From contig SEFT01000001.1 of NCBI GenBank assembly GCA_004144175.1, positions 186,001 through 250,000 of the forward strand: 64,000 nt of DNA. The letters run 5' to 3'. This document shows, one piece after another, positions 45,318 to 53,960 of this stretch. Source of the stretch: Sphingobacteriales bacterium. Lineage in GTDB: Bacteria > Bacteroidota > Bacteroidia > Chitinophagales > Chitinophagaceae. Position 1 is the first letter of the stretch, and every line of letters starts with the position of its first letter. Under the pieces are notes generated by a model, which worked only from the letters and a program-made list of their open reading frames with translations, made no database searches and was not told the DNA's origin. A program made the translations under genes and the position numbers.

Positions 45318-46679
45318 ATGAAGAAATTAATTCTACCACTCTTTTTATTTGCAAGTGTGTCGACGATGGCGCAGAATGCTATGCTTAAAAATGCAGCAAA
45401 AGGTGCTGTGTCGCTTACTGATGCAGAAAATATTTGTTTCGCCTCCGACGGTACCAATGTTGTGCTGATGGCTGGCGATAAAACAGGGCTGTACGCTATC
45501 GATATAACGGATAATAAAATAGCGAACGAGAAAGACAATACACTAACCGCACCCATTGCCAGCTTTGTAACATCTAAGCTAAATGCTGCTGCTGGGCAAG
45601 CCGTTTCCGTTGTGGATATGGAAGTAAACCCTGTATCCAAAGCAATATATGTGTTGGCTAAGGCAGGTGCCAATAAATATCTTATAAGGGTAGAGAGTAA
45701 AGGTGCGAAAGTATCATTAGTAGATCTTAGTAGTGTGAATTATAGTAAGCTGGCCTGGACGGGAACATTCGAGTTGAATGATATGGCTTACGGAAACAAA
45801 ACGCTCTATGTTACATCGGGCAGCTTCTCGCTGGATGGGGAGATTGGTTGGATAGCACCACCTTTTACTCATAACGCGACTGTTACTAAGCGCTCTACTA
45901 CCATGTTCAAGTCGAACTGGGGCAATAAATATGAGACGGCGGCGCCGTTAGAAGTAATTGCATTTGGAAATGTTGGAGGAAAGAATAGGCTGATGGGCGT
46001 GACCACCTGTGCACCGGGATTTTCTGTCGATGCATCCACACTGTCGGGTTCGGGATTGCTTAGTGTAACCGAAGATTTTAATGTTAATTCGGGTATGTCA
46101 TCGAAGGCTGTATTTATGAGCCACGATAAGAAAGAATGGCTTTTCGACCTGCACGACAATAACCTGTACCGTATAGGTAAGAAGTACCTTGACGGCAGTC
46201 AGGTAACAGCTAATAAGCACAATCAGAATGCTGCAATGCTGCGCGATAACATGGGTAAGGTGGTTGCGACGCTTCCTGCCGATGACATGAAGCTAATGAG
46301 CACTACGGCAGTTACCTCGATCGCACAGTACGACAACTACCGCCTTATGGTGCTGGAGGCTGGTGCTACGGGAGCGTTGAAGATGGTACAAATGTCTTCA
46401 GAAAACCCACCGCCATTTACAAGTATTGGTGATGTAGCTACTGCTAAGCTGGATATGTATCCCAACCCTGCGTCACAAACGGTTACTATCAACATACCTG
46501 AGAATAGCAATAGCGCAACGCTGAACATCGTAGCTATAAACGGCAAAGTGGTGATGCAGCGCGAGCTGAACACACGTAACACAACACTGGACATCAGCAC
46601 GCTTGCTAAAGGTATGTATGTAGTGAATATGATATTGGCCGATGGCAGCATGTCTTCAGGTAAGCTTACAATAAAATAG
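45318..46679 (+). CDS. Secreted protein with T9SS sorting domain
   Basis: 453 residues from ATG 45318 with signal peptide MKKLILPLFLFASVSTMAQ. The middle (about 40-360) has repeating beta-strand units, such as VVLMAGDKTGLYAIDITDNK and AIYVLAKAGANKYLIRVES, that look like a beta-propeller. The C terminus is a type A T9SS domain (LDMYPNPASQTVTINIPENS to SSGKLTIK). No enzyme motif recognised. The GTG of the next gene lies 3 nt after the stop, so both are one operon. Confidence 0.82.
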   Translation: MKKLILPLFLFASVSTMAQNAMLKNAAKGAVSLTDAENICFASDGTNVVLMAGDKTGLYAIDITDNKIANEKDNTLTAPIASFVTSKLNAAAGQAVSVVDMEVNPVSKAIYVLAKAGANKYLIRVESKGAKVSLVDLSSVNYSKLAWTGTFELNDMAYGNKTLYVTSGSFSLDGEIGWIAPPFTHNATVTKRSTTMFKSNWGNKYETAAPLEVIAFGNVGGKNRLMGVTTCAPGFSVDASTLSGSGLLSVTEDFNVNSGMSSKAVFMSHDKKEWLFDLHDNNLYRIGKKYLDGSQVTANKHNQNAAMLRDNMGKVVATLPADDMKLMSTTAVTSIAQYDNYRLMVLEAGATGALKMVQMSSENPPPFTSIGDVATAKLDMYPNPASQTVTINIPENSNSATLNIVAINGKVVMQRELNTRNTTLDISTLAKGMYVVNMILADGSMSSGKLTIK

Positions 46680-46682
46680 CCG

Positions 46683-47777
46683 GTGCGTACAATACGGTTT
46701 TTCTTGATTGTTGTGTTATTATTGGTTCGCCTGCACGTGATTGCAGGTGAACCAATAAATATTAAAGGCACGTCAATTCCGGTAATCACTGTTACGATCG
46801 CCGGCGAAGAGGCCGCGCGTATAAAGGGCCAACTGACAGAAAAAGCTGGTAGTATATTGGGCCTTTACATGATAGTTGACGGTGCAAGGGCATCTGTACC
46901 CGTAAGCGGCCGTTACTCGCTGGCTGGCCGGAAGCTGAGTTTTGAGCCTATCTATCCTTTAGGCGAAAATATGGAGTTTGAGGTAGTATGGAAGTCAGGT
47001 GATAAGGACAGTACGAGGAGATTTAATACATCGGGGCAAATGACACCTGTTGTTGCTGATGCGCGTGTAGTAACAGCTTACCCCACCAGCGACACCATAC
47101 CGTACAATACACTCTTCTTCCACGTCCGGTTCAGCAGACCGATGATGAATGACCGTCAGTCTTACAAATATGTACAGGTATACGATGATGCCGGAAATGA
47201 ACGGGAAAAGGCATGGCGACAAAAGTCATTCTGGCTCGATAGCGGCAGGGTGCTGGTATTAATGATACACCCTGGCCGGGTAAAGAACGGTATACACTAT
47301 GAAGGGCCTTTGTTTGATTCGGGCAGGTATTACAAGCTGGTAGTTAATAAGGACATAAAAGATGCTAATGGGAACACCCTTATGGATAACTATGAGCAAC
47401 GCTTTTTTGTAGCAGGAGAAGACCGGGTATCACCCGCTGCATTTATCGACAATATTCATATTCCGCGTGCCGGTTCTACCTTACCCTTAATCTTGTCATT
47501 TAGCGAAGGGATGGATTATGCATCTGTAATTGATGGTGCAAAGGTTTATGATGGGACAGGAGCAATAGTGCCTTGTAGTATAGAGTCAAAGCCGGGAGAC
47601 AGAAGGTTCGCCATAGTGCCGGATAAGCAATGGGGAAAAGGTGAATATAAGCTTGTACTGAAAAGTGCAGTCTATGACTTCGCTGCCAATCGCATCAATC
47701 GCCTGTTTGAAATAACCGACTCCCGCGAAATGGAGAAAGATAAAATAGAAATTAAATTTTCCTTTAAGGTTGACTAA
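46683..47777 (+). CDS. Secreted Ig-like protein, partner of the T9SS cargo
   Basis: 364 residues starting at GTG 46683, with a signal peptide (MRTIRFFLIVVLLLVRLHVIAG). The mature part holds bacterial Ig-like (Big_5/SbsA-like) domains: PYNTLFFHVRFSRPMMND and STLPLILSFSEGMDYASV are the typical F-S-x-x-M strands. There is no T9SS domain, so it stays in the periplasm or reaches the outer membrane by another route. It is coupled to the T9SS protein gene (3-nt gap), suggesting joint action. No catalytic motif. Confidence 0.75.
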   Translation: MRTIRFFLIVVLLLVRLHVIAGEPINIKGTSIPVITVTIAGEEAARIKGQLTEKAGSILGLYMIVDGARASVPVSGRYSLAGRKLSFEPIYPLGENMEFEVVWKSGDKDSTRRFNTSGQMTPVVADARVVTAYPTSDTIPYNTLFFHVRFSRPMMNDRQSYKYVQVYDDAGNEREKAWRQKSFWLDSGRVLVLMIHPGRVKNGIHYEGPLFDSGRYYKLVVNKDIKDANGNTLMDNYEQRFFVAGEDRVSPAAFIDNIHIPRAGSTLPLILSFSEGMDYASVIDGAKVYDGTGAIVPCSIESKPGDRRFAIVPDKQWGKGEYKLVLKSAVYDFAANRINRLFEITDSREMEKDKIEIKFSFKVD

Positions 47778-47796
47778 ATTACTGCTCTATTGAAAC

Positions 47797-47836
47797 GAAT
47801 AAAAAAACCGCACAGTGTCGTGCGGTTTTTTTATTC
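47797..47836. terminator. Bidirectional intrinsic terminator
   Basis: Perfect 17-bp stem beginning GAATAAAAAAACCGCAC around AGTGTC, between convergent genes. Confidence 0.92.
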
Positions 47837-47857
47837 ATTATTGTTTGTTGACCGGCG

Positions 47858-49030
47858 CTATTTAGCCCAGGGATCAAGCACTACCTTCACACAGTTGTCT
47901 TCTTTCTTTTTAAAGATATCGTAGCCATGCGCTATTTGCGATAATGGCAGGCGATGGGTAATGATGTCGTCCAGTACTACCTTGCCTTCCTTCACGTATT
48001 GCAGTAACTTATCAATATGCTTATGCGCAGGGGCTTGTCCACCTTTCATGATAATACCTTTGTCGAAAAGCTGGCCAAGTGGGAAGTTGTCGTATGTAGT
48101 AGGGTACACTCCTAATATAGATACGATGCCTCCACGGCGCACAGCACTCATACATGCCTCTACTACTTTAGGCGATCCTGCTTCAAAGTTGATAACTGCT
48201 TTTGCTTTTTCCAGCATATTTCGGGCAGGCTCAAAGCCTACTGCTTCGATGCATACATCGGCACCACGGCCTTGTGTCATAGCGCGTATCTGCTCTACAA
48301 CCTCTTTTGCACCGTCTTCCCATAATATGGTTTCGCATTTGGCGGCTTGTTTTGCTTTATCCAGGCGGTATTGCAGTGTATCCACGATCACTACCCGGCC
48401 TGCGCCGCGCAGCCATGCGCTTTTAGCTGCCATAATGCCTACCGGCCCTGCACCAAAGATGGCTACTGTTTCTCCGCCTTTTACCTCACCCCAGTCTACG
48501 CCTGTATATCCCGTAGGGAATATATCGGTAAGAAACAGTACTTGCTCATCGCTCAGGTTATCGGGCACTACACGCGGGCCATAATCGGCATAAGGTACCC
48601 GAACGTATTCTGCCTGTCCGCCATCGTAACCTCCATAAAGATCGGTATAACCAAAGAGCGCGCCGCCTTTTTCAGTCAGTAGTCCGCCTTCAGGGCCATA
48701 GTGTTCGGGGTTACTGTTCTCGCAATGGCCGGGCAGGTGCTGGTTGCAGAAGAAACAAGTTCCGCAGGCAATAGGGAAAGGCACCACCACACGGTCGCCG
48801 CGTTTCAGATTCTTTACTTCCGAGCCTACCTCTTCAACAATACCCATGAACTCGTGACCCAATACCATGGGGCGAGGTTGCGGTATGCCACCACTGTATA
48901 TGTGCAGGTCCGATCCGCAGATGGCAGTTGCGGTTACCTTCAGGATGATATCTCTTTTGTCTTTTAGCTTCGGGTCGTCCACCGTATCATACGATACATT
49001 CCGCGGCCCGTGAATTACTGCTGCTTTCAT
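47858..49030 (-). CDS. Zinc-dependent alcohol dehydrogenase (formaldehyde/threonine dehydrogenase-like)
   Basis: 390-residue medium-chain dehydrogenase. AICGSDLHIYSGG has the catalytic zinc cysteine, VLGHEFMGIVEEVG the second ligand region, CGTCFFCNQHLPGHC the structural zinc cysteines, and VAIFGAGPVGIMAAKSAWLR the NAD-binding loop. Length and insert fit the glutathione-independent formaldehyde dehydrogenase-like group, but the substrate is not determined. Cotranscribed with the SDR gene 9 nt upstream. Confidence 0.9.
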   Translation of the reverse strand: MKAAVIHGPRNVSYDTVDDPKLKDKRDIILKVTATAICGSDLHIYSGGIPQPRPMVLGHEFMGIVEEVGSEVKNLKRGDRVVVPFPIACGTCFFCNQHLPGHCENSNPEHYGPEGGLLTEKGGALFGYTDLYGGYDGGQAEYVRVPYADYGPRVVPDNLSDEQVLFLTDIFPTGYTGVDWGEVKGGETVAIFGAGPVGIMAAKSAWLRGAGRVVIVDTLQYRLDKAKQAAKCETILWEDGAKEVVEQIRAMTQGRGADVCIEAVGFEPARNMLEKAKAVINFEAGSPKVVEACMSAVRRGGIVSILGVYPTTYDNFPLGQLFDKGIIMKGGQAPAHKHIDKLLQYVKEGKVVLDDIITHRLPLSQIAHGYDIFKKKEDNCVKVVLDPWAK

Positions 49031-49039
49031 CGTTTTGAT

Positions 49040-49834
49040 TTATTTATCTTTTTTAGCGGGTTCCTGTTGTTTTTTCATACTATCGGCCAGCATAGAGTCG
49101 GGTGTTACCGCGGCCATACCTACCTGCATTTTATTCTTCATGCCCGATACTATCATATCATCGCCGCTCATCAGTGCATCGTAACCATCTTTTGCTACAT
49201 CTGCTGGGTCAGCCATTTGGTCTTTATCCTGAACTACTTTGGAGCTGTTCATATCGGCCTTGTTGAAGAAGTCGGTATCTGTTACACCCGGTAACAAAGC
49301 CGTTACGGTAATGCCTTTGTCCTTTACCTCGCTACGTATAGATTCAGTGAACGACTGCACAAATGCTTTAGTGCCATGGTATACAGCCTGCCATGGACCG
49401 GGCACTTTGCTAGCAATAGACGACAGGTTGAGGATCTTACCTTCGCCACGGGCTATAAAATCATTCAGGAATGGATGCGTCAGTGCAACCAGGCTGCTGA
49501 CATTCAATTGGATAATGGCAAGTAGTCTTTGAAGGTCGGCATCGGCAAAATGTCCATACTGCCCCTGTCCGGCATTGTTCACAAGTACATCTACTGCAAT
49601 GCCTTTCGCTCTTACCTCTGCATATAGCTCAGCCGCGCTTTCGGGGTTAAACAGGTCTTTAGCGATCGTAATTACTTCTACGCCAGATTGCTGTTTCAAA
49701 AGGCTTTGCGTTGTGTCCAGCTCCTGCTGGTCGCGGGCAACAATAATGAGTTTGTACCCGTCTTTTGCAAACAGCTTAGCAAGCTCCAGTCCGATACCGG
49801 ACGTACCGCCGGTAATCAGTGCAGTTTTGTTCAT
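49040..49834 (-). CDS. Short-chain dehydrogenase/reductase
   Basis: 264-residue SDR with the NAD(P)-binding TGGTSGIGLELAKLFA, NNAGQGQYG, the serine in ILNLSSIASKVPG, and the catalytic YHGTK. The last 30 residues (about 233-264, MKNKMQVGMAAVTPDSMLAD and a KKQQEPAKKDK tail) extend past the core. It forms a two-gene unit with the zinc alcohol dehydrogenase, which suggests a shared aldehyde or alcohol substrate. Confidence 0.92.
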   Translation of the reverse strand: MNKTALITGGTSGIGLELAKLFAKDGYKLIIVARDQQELDTTQSLLKQQSGVEVITIAKDLFNPESAAELYAEVRAKGIAVDVLVNNAGQGQYGHFADADLQRLLAIIQLNVSSLVALTHPFLNDFIARGEGKILNLSSIASKVPGPWQAVYHGTKAFVQSFTESIRSEVKDKGITVTALLPGVTDTDFFNKADMNSSKVVQDKDQMADPADVAKDGYDALMSGDDMIVSGMKNKMQVGMAAVTPDSMLADSMKKQQEPAKKDK

Positions 49835-49958
49835 GATAATTCTTTAAAGGTTATAATGCGGAAACAATAATTTTAAGAGCAATTACTTTCGATTCAATAA
49901 CCCTATTGTTATCATAAAAACTATTCCTTAGACTGGCACGGCATAACGCGTTGGGGGG

Positions 49959-50441
49959 TTATTTCTCTAGCGACTGTAATAGCGCATTGAGTATATCATC
50001 TACATAGCCGAGCTGTACTTGTAAGGCATCATCAGTTTTTTTTCCACTTAATTTTTGCTCCAGAACAACTTCTCCCTTATAGGCGATTGCCATAAATGCA
50101 TATAGGTCGTCACCCGACTCGGGAACAGGTGTCGCATATCCTGTAATGCCTATGCCCCAATCACTTGTGAACGTTTGGCAGATACCCAGCGCCATACCGC
50201 CCGCCATCTTTTTAGATACGCAATTGCACTTGAGCGCTTCAATAGGGTCTACGTGCAAGTGACGGCATTTCTGGCCAATGTTGTAGGCGGTAAGGCCGCC
50301 CTGGTAAAAATCGGTAGCCATCTCTGCCGAACCCAGTGCCGCTTGTAATAGCCCAGAGGTAACGCTTTCGGCTACGGCAATTGTTTCATGTTTTCTTTTC
50401 AAGTGGTCTTTTACCTGGCTGATCTTCTTATCGTCGAACAT
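49959..50441 (-). CDS. pncC: CinA C-terminal domain protein, nicotinamide-nucleotide amidase
   Basis: 160 residues equal to the stand-alone CinA-C/PncC domain that hydrolyses nicotinamide mononucleotide to nicotinate mononucleotide in NAD salvage. IAVAESVTSGLLQAAL holds the catalytic serine and TSDWGIGITGYATP the glycine loop; FYQGGLTAYN is also conserved. It has no N-terminal ADP-ribose hydrolase half. It lies on the same strand as the two membrane protein genes upstream, 23 nt from the DUF6766 gene. Confidence 0.88.
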   Translation of the reverse strand: MFDDKKISQVKDHLKRKHETIAVAESVTSGLLQAALGSAEMATDFYQGGLTAYNIGQKCRHLHVDPIEALKCNCVSKKMAGGMALGICQTFTSDWGIGITGYATPVPESGDDLYAFMAIAYKGEVVLEQKLSGKKTDDALQVQLGYVDDILNALLQSLEK

Positions 50442-50464
50442 AAAATTAAGTGATATGGTGAATG

Positions 50465-51139
50465 TTATTTTCCTGTTTCCGAGTAGGGTGCGTCTACCGG
50501 CTTAGATTCAGGAGAGCCTTTTTGCCGCAACCATACCGATAGTAATACAATAGAGGCTACCGCCAGAAATTCGCTCTGCCAGTTTTGAAAAGACTCGAAC
50601 CAGAAGTGACTGCCCTTTATATAGGTACTCGCGCTTTCAGCCGGAAGATTTTTTATTGCCTGTTCTTCATTATAGTCTTTCAGGCTACCAGCAAAATGTA
50701 GTGCAAATGACAACAGGAATAATAAGGCGAATGTGATCGATAAGGAGTTCTTATACAATGTAAGGAACACACCTCCTTTGCGAACGGGCCATGGTGCATC
50801 TGGTTTAGGGTTCGGCTCGCGGTCTACCTCTTCTTCACCGCTGCCCGGTTCGCCTTTCAGTTTCTTCGATTCTGATGAACCCTTCTGTCGTAATGATATG
50901 GTGAGTAGTACATACATGGCCATTTGCAGAAATTCACTTTCCCAGTTTTCGAATGTTGCAGATATAAAGTGTCCGCTGGTAGCGTATTTAGCTGCATCTA
51001 TTTGTGGTTGCTGATGTTCTGCTAATTCGTTGTTGTGCTCCTTCCATCCTGTATAGAATTGGCCACCCAGGAAGATGAACATGAGTGAGAGAAGGACGAT
51101 GCTAAGGCCATTTCTATACAGAAATGATTGATTATTCAT
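50465..51139 (-). CDS. DUF6766-type membrane protein
   Basis: 224 residues from ATG 51139. Two related halves, each with a helix followed by the motif NWESEFLQMAMYVLLTISLR or NWQSEFLAVASIVLLSVWLR and then RQKGS-ESK; these are the hallmarks of the DUF6766 family as I know it. About four membrane helices with a charged cytoplasmic loop of about 35 residues between the halves. Function unknown. The start at TTG/ATG further up (51181) has no support. Confidence 0.72.
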   Translation of the reverse strand: MNNQSFLYRNGLSIVLLSLMFIFLGGQFYTGWKEHNNELAEHQQPQIDAAKYATSGHFISATFENWESEFLQMAMYVLLTISLRQKGSSESKKLKGEPGSGEEEVDREPNPKPDAPWPVRKGGVFLTLYKNSLSITFALLFLLSFALHFAGSLKDYNEEQAIKNLPAESASTYIKGSHFWFESFQNWQSEFLAVASIVLLSVWLRQKGSPESKPVDAPYSETGK

Positions 51140-51204
51140 ACTGAACAATATGTGCACTAACAGGCATAATGATTGTGCCAACTTGTTTAAACGTTGGGCG
51201 AAAT

Positions 51205-51810
51205 TTATCCGTTTTTAATAAACGACAAATAAACCTGATATATAAGCAATGGTATTGACCATGACAGCCAGAACATATTAGGAGATACCTCTGCGAAGCT
51301 ACCCAGTGCGTCAAACCCAGGTAGCTTAAGGATATAGTTTTGGATGATAAAAGCAAACGTAACTAAATAGCTGCGCACCGCCCACTCGGAGTGGTCTTTA
51401 AATTTTTTTTGCTTTGCAGTTATGTAGGTCATGTATGTTGTGATGAACCAGGCAAGCAGCAGAAACCAAAGCGAGAACGTATACATCTTGCCAATCACCA
51501 TAGTAGTTGTAAAGGTTAAGTACAAAGCCGACAGGATAGATAGGAGAATACAAACTATATATAGCCTGCCTGTCCATCGATGTGCGGTCAGGTACCTATT
51601 ACGCAGGCTTTTGATAAACTGAAATGGGGCGGTAAGCAGTGCAATGCTGGCAGGCATTATATGGCCAAATAACGCCAGCCTCACACTGTAATATTTACCC
51701 AGCGCAGCGGGCGTCATATCCAACAGGTGATGATACTGACGCATAAAGTAGATGGTGGAAAGAATGAGGAATGCCGTAATGCTTATACGACGGTAGGAGA
51801 TCGCCTTCAT
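51205..51810 (-). CDS. DUF2306 membrane protein
   Basis: 201 residues with about six membrane helices. The blocks ALFGHIMPASIALLTAPFQF, RYLTAHRWTGRLYI and KKFKDHSEWAVRSYLVTFAF match the DUF2306 family; histidines in helices (GHI, HRWTG, DHSEW) may bind heme or a quinone, as suspected for related four-helix proteins. First gene of a probable run with the DUF6766 gene and pncC. Function is not established. Confidence 0.8.
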   Translation of the reverse strand: MKAISYRRISITAFLILSTIYFMRQYHHLLDMTPAALGKYYSVRLALFGHIMPASIALLTAPFQFIKSLRNRYLTAHRWTGRLYIVCILLSILSALYLTFTTTMVIGKMYTFSLWFLLLAWFITTYMTYITAKQKKFKDHSEWAVRSYLVTFAFIIQNYILKLPGFDALGSFAEVSPNMFWLSWSIPLLIYQVYLSFIKNG

Positions 51811-51936
51811 GAGTTTATGTTTTTCGTTTAGGGCAAAACTACCGGCATGTATGAGGCTGGCCTATAACGGAGAAATGATTCAGTCAGGGAATAAATTTTC
51901 CCTATGTCGGTACAAGCCTATGTTGCTGCCGCATCC

Positions 51937-51944
51937 TAACTTTA
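51937..51944 (+). promoter_or_regulatory. Weak -7-like box of the HxlR gene
   Basis: TAACTTTA differs from TAnnTTTG in the last base and lies 18 nt before the ATG. Confidence 0.35.
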
Positions 51945-51962
51945 TGCATAGAACCATACGCT

Positions 51963-52385
51963 ATGACCAAGCAAGAGGAGCGGAAAATTCAAATAGACCT
52001 GGACTGTGGGCTTAATATATTTAACCTGGTAGCAGGTGGTAAATGGAAGGCTTGCATCCTGAAATATATCAGCAACGGTACTAAGAGGCCCCATGAACTG
52101 CATAAGGCCATGCCCTATGCTGCGCCCCGCGTGCTGAATATGCAGCTGAAAGAATTGCTGGAATACAAGCTTGTAGTAAAAGAGGTTTATCCGGAGCTGC
52201 CCTTGAGAGTCGAGTATGAGCTGACCGAAATGGCAGTCAGCCTTCTGCCGTTGATCGATGCTATGGAAGATTGGGGCATGCAGCATCGTAAGAGCATACT
52301 TGCTGCGTTTATGAACGAAGATACCCCCAAAGAACCAAGTTGCTCGTTGTCTACTATTGTGCCGCCTGCATCACAGGCATCATAA
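51963..52385 (+). CDS. HxlR-family transcriptional regulator
   Basis: 140 residues with the winged helix of HxlR/YodB proteins: LVAGGKWKACILKYI, RPHELHKAMPYAAPRVLNMQ (recognition helix), VVKEVYPELPLRVEYELTE (wing). A cysteine at 15 lies where redox-sensing members such as HypR and YodB have theirs, and the tail adds one more. It is divergent from the DUF2306 gene and may control it. A reactive-electrophile response is possible but is inference. Confidence 0.87.
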   Translation: MTKQEERKIQIDLDCGLNIFNLVAGGKWKACILKYISNGTKRPHELHKAMPYAAPRVLNMQLKELLEYKLVVKEVYPELPLRVEYELTEMAVSLLPLIDAMEDWGMQHRKSILAAFMNEDTPKEPSCSLSTIVPPASQAS

Positions 52386-52413
52386 TCGCAGTTTAAAGGT
52401 CAAGAAACAATTT

Positions 52414-52444
52414 TTTGGAACTGGTAGATAAACACCTACATTTG
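52414..52444 (+). promoter_or_regulatory. Consensus promoter of the TetR gene
   Basis: TTTG at 52414-52417, then exactly 19 nt, then TACATTTG at 52437-52444. This is the best -33/-7 pair in the window. Confidence 0.75.
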
Positions 52445-52445
52445 C

Positions 52446-52469
52446 AAAACATACCAATCAGTATGTTTT
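52446..52469. promoter_or_regulatory. TetR-type operator, copy 1
   Basis: A 24-bp near-palindrome (AAAACATACC, then AATCAGTATGTTTT) directly after the -7 box and ending 1 nt before the TetR gene. It is the same sequence as the perfect palindrome at 53071-53094 except at two positions. Confidence 0.75.
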
Positions 52470-52470
52470 T

Positions 52471-53058
52471 ATGTCTAAAGCGGCTAACACCAGGATCGAA
52501 ATATTGGGCAAGGCCTTTGGGCTTGTGTACCGAAACGGATTTCAGGCTACCAGCGTGGATGATATTATTGCAACTACAAAGGTGACCAAAGGGGCTTTTT
52601 TTTATCACTTTAAGAACAAGGAAGATATGGGCCTGGCGATGATACAAGAGGTGATGTACCCCGGTATGCATCAAGTAATGGTAGAGCCGCTGATAAATGC
52701 AGAAAATCCTGTTGCAGAGATATACAGTATGATGAAACACCTGTTGATCCAGTCACCATTGTTCGATGTGAAGTATGGATGCCCTGCCGTGAACCTCATA
52801 GAAGAGATGTCACCACTGAATGAATCTTATAAAACAGCATTGCTAAAACTGGTGCAGGAGTGGCAGCTGGCTATTGAGAAATGTGTACGCAATGGGAAAG
52901 CTAACGGAGCAGTCAGGCAAGATGTAGACCCTAAGCAGGTAGCCTATTTTGTGACAGCGGGATATAATGGTATACGCAGCATGGGCAAAGTCTTAGGGCC
53001 GGGTTGTTACAAAGTTTATTTGCAAGAACTAAAAAAGTATCTGGGACAATTAAGATAA
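52471..53058 (+). CDS. TetR-family transcriptional regulator
   Basis: 195 residues. The N-terminal helix-turn-helix is typical: RIEILGKAFGLVYRNGFQ, TSVDDIIATTKVTKGAFFYH, FKNKEDMGLAMIQE. The C-terminal ligand domain has YGCPAVNLIEEMSPLNESYK, like the YcdC/TetR-C-6 branch. Its promoter is overlapped by a palindrome also found before the next gene, so it probably represses itself and the membrane protein operon 53108-53896. The inducer is unknown. Confidence 0.9.
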   Translation: MSKAANTRIEILGKAFGLVYRNGFQATSVDDIIATTKVTKGAFFYHFKNKEDMGLAMIQEVMYPGMHQVMVEPLINAENPVAEIYSMMKHLLIQSPLFDVKYGCPAVNLIEEMSPLNESYKTALLKLVQEWQLAIEKCVRNGKANGAVRQDVDPKQVAYFVTAGYNGIRSMGKVLGPGCYKVYLQELKKYLGQLR

Positions 53059-53070
53059 AAAATTTCAATA

Positions 53071-53094
53071 AAAACATACCAATTGGTATGTTTT
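53071..53094. promoter_or_regulatory. TetR-type operator, copy 2
   Basis: A perfect 24-bp palindrome with half-site AAAACATACCAA, 13 nt before the membrane protein gene at 53108. Confidence 0.78.
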
Positions 53095-53107
53095 AAATAT
53101 AGGTTCT

Positions 53108-53563
53108 ATGTACTACACATTATTGCTTGTCCACTCTTTACTACGATGGTTTGTGTTAATAAGCCTGGGTATGTCTGTATTTATGGCTGCCAGAGGCTAC
53201 AAATACTACAGGCCATTTGCAACTACTGACAATTTGATACGCCACTTGACAGCTACTATTGCACATCTTCAATTAGTGGTAGGTATGGTGCTTTACTCGC
53301 AGAGTCCTGTGGTAAAATACTTTTTTTCCGGTGCTAGCTATACTCTGGAGTCATTGTTCTTTGCAGCAATTCATATCATTCTTATGCTCTGTGCTATAGT
53401 AGTCATCACTATAGGCTCAGCCATTGCTAAACGTGCCCCGCGCGACCGTGATAAGTTTCGCAATATGCTTATGTGGTACGGTCTCGCGCTGTTATCTATT
53501 CTCACTGCCATACCCTGGCCTTTCTCACCGCTGGCGCATCGTCCTCTACTAAGACCTTTTTAA
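53108..53563 (+). CDS. Small membrane protein under TetR control
   Basis: 151 residues with four membrane helices. Conserved-looking features are LVHSLLRWFVLISLG in helix 1, IAHLQLVVGMVLYSQSP in helix 2, a FFAAIHIILML helix and ILTAIPWPFSPL at the end; paired histidines in helices recall heme-binding b-type membrane proteins, without proof. I know of similar Bacteroidota proteins but no function. A perfect operator palindrome lies 13 nt upstream. Next gene after 12 nt. Confidence 0.72.
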   Translation: MYYTLLLVHSLLRWFVLISLGMSVFMAARGYKYYRPFATTDNLIRHLTATIAHLQLVVGMVLYSQSPVVKYFFSGASYTLESLFFAAIHIILMLCAIVVITIGSAIAKRAPRDRDKFRNMLMWYGLALLSILTAIPWPFSPLAHRPLLRPF

Positions 53564-53575
53564 AATACAATCAAT

Positions 53576-53896
53576 ATGTTCCATCTGTTCAAAACTAATC
53601 TGGGTCGCCTCCGTATCATTGGCTTACTCGAGGGGATATCCCTGCTTGCGCTGGTATTTATTGCAGTGCCTATGAAGTATATGTTGCATGATCCGTCGCT
53701 CACCAAAATGCTTGGACCTATACATGGCGCCTTATTTCTGTTGTTTGTATTCAATACGCTAAGTGTGGGCGTGGAACAGAAATGGAACTTCAGGCAAACG
53801 ACATGGAAAGTACTGTTAGCCTGCATCATACCTTTCGGCACTTTCTACATCGACAGGGCCATCCTGAAGAAACAGCAGGCAACGATGGAGGGTTAA
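53576..53896 (+). CDS. DUF3817 membrane protein
   Basis: 106 residues with three helices; LRIIGLLEGISLLALVFIAV and LGPIHGALFLLFVFNTL are typical DUF3817 blocks and IPFGTFYIDRAILKK ends it. It is 12 nt after the previous membrane gene and so is part of the TetR-controlled unit. Role unknown. Confidence 0.85.
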   Translation: MFHLFKTNLGRLRIIGLLEGISLLALVFIAVPMKYMLHDPSLTKMLGPIHGALFLLFVFNTLSVGVEQKWNFRQTTWKVLLACIIPFGTFYIDRAILKKQQATMEG

Positions 53897-53960
53897 TGTA
53901 AAGCTAATCTTGACACGTACGTGTCGTTATATATTCCTACATGTATTAGTTTTATATGGC

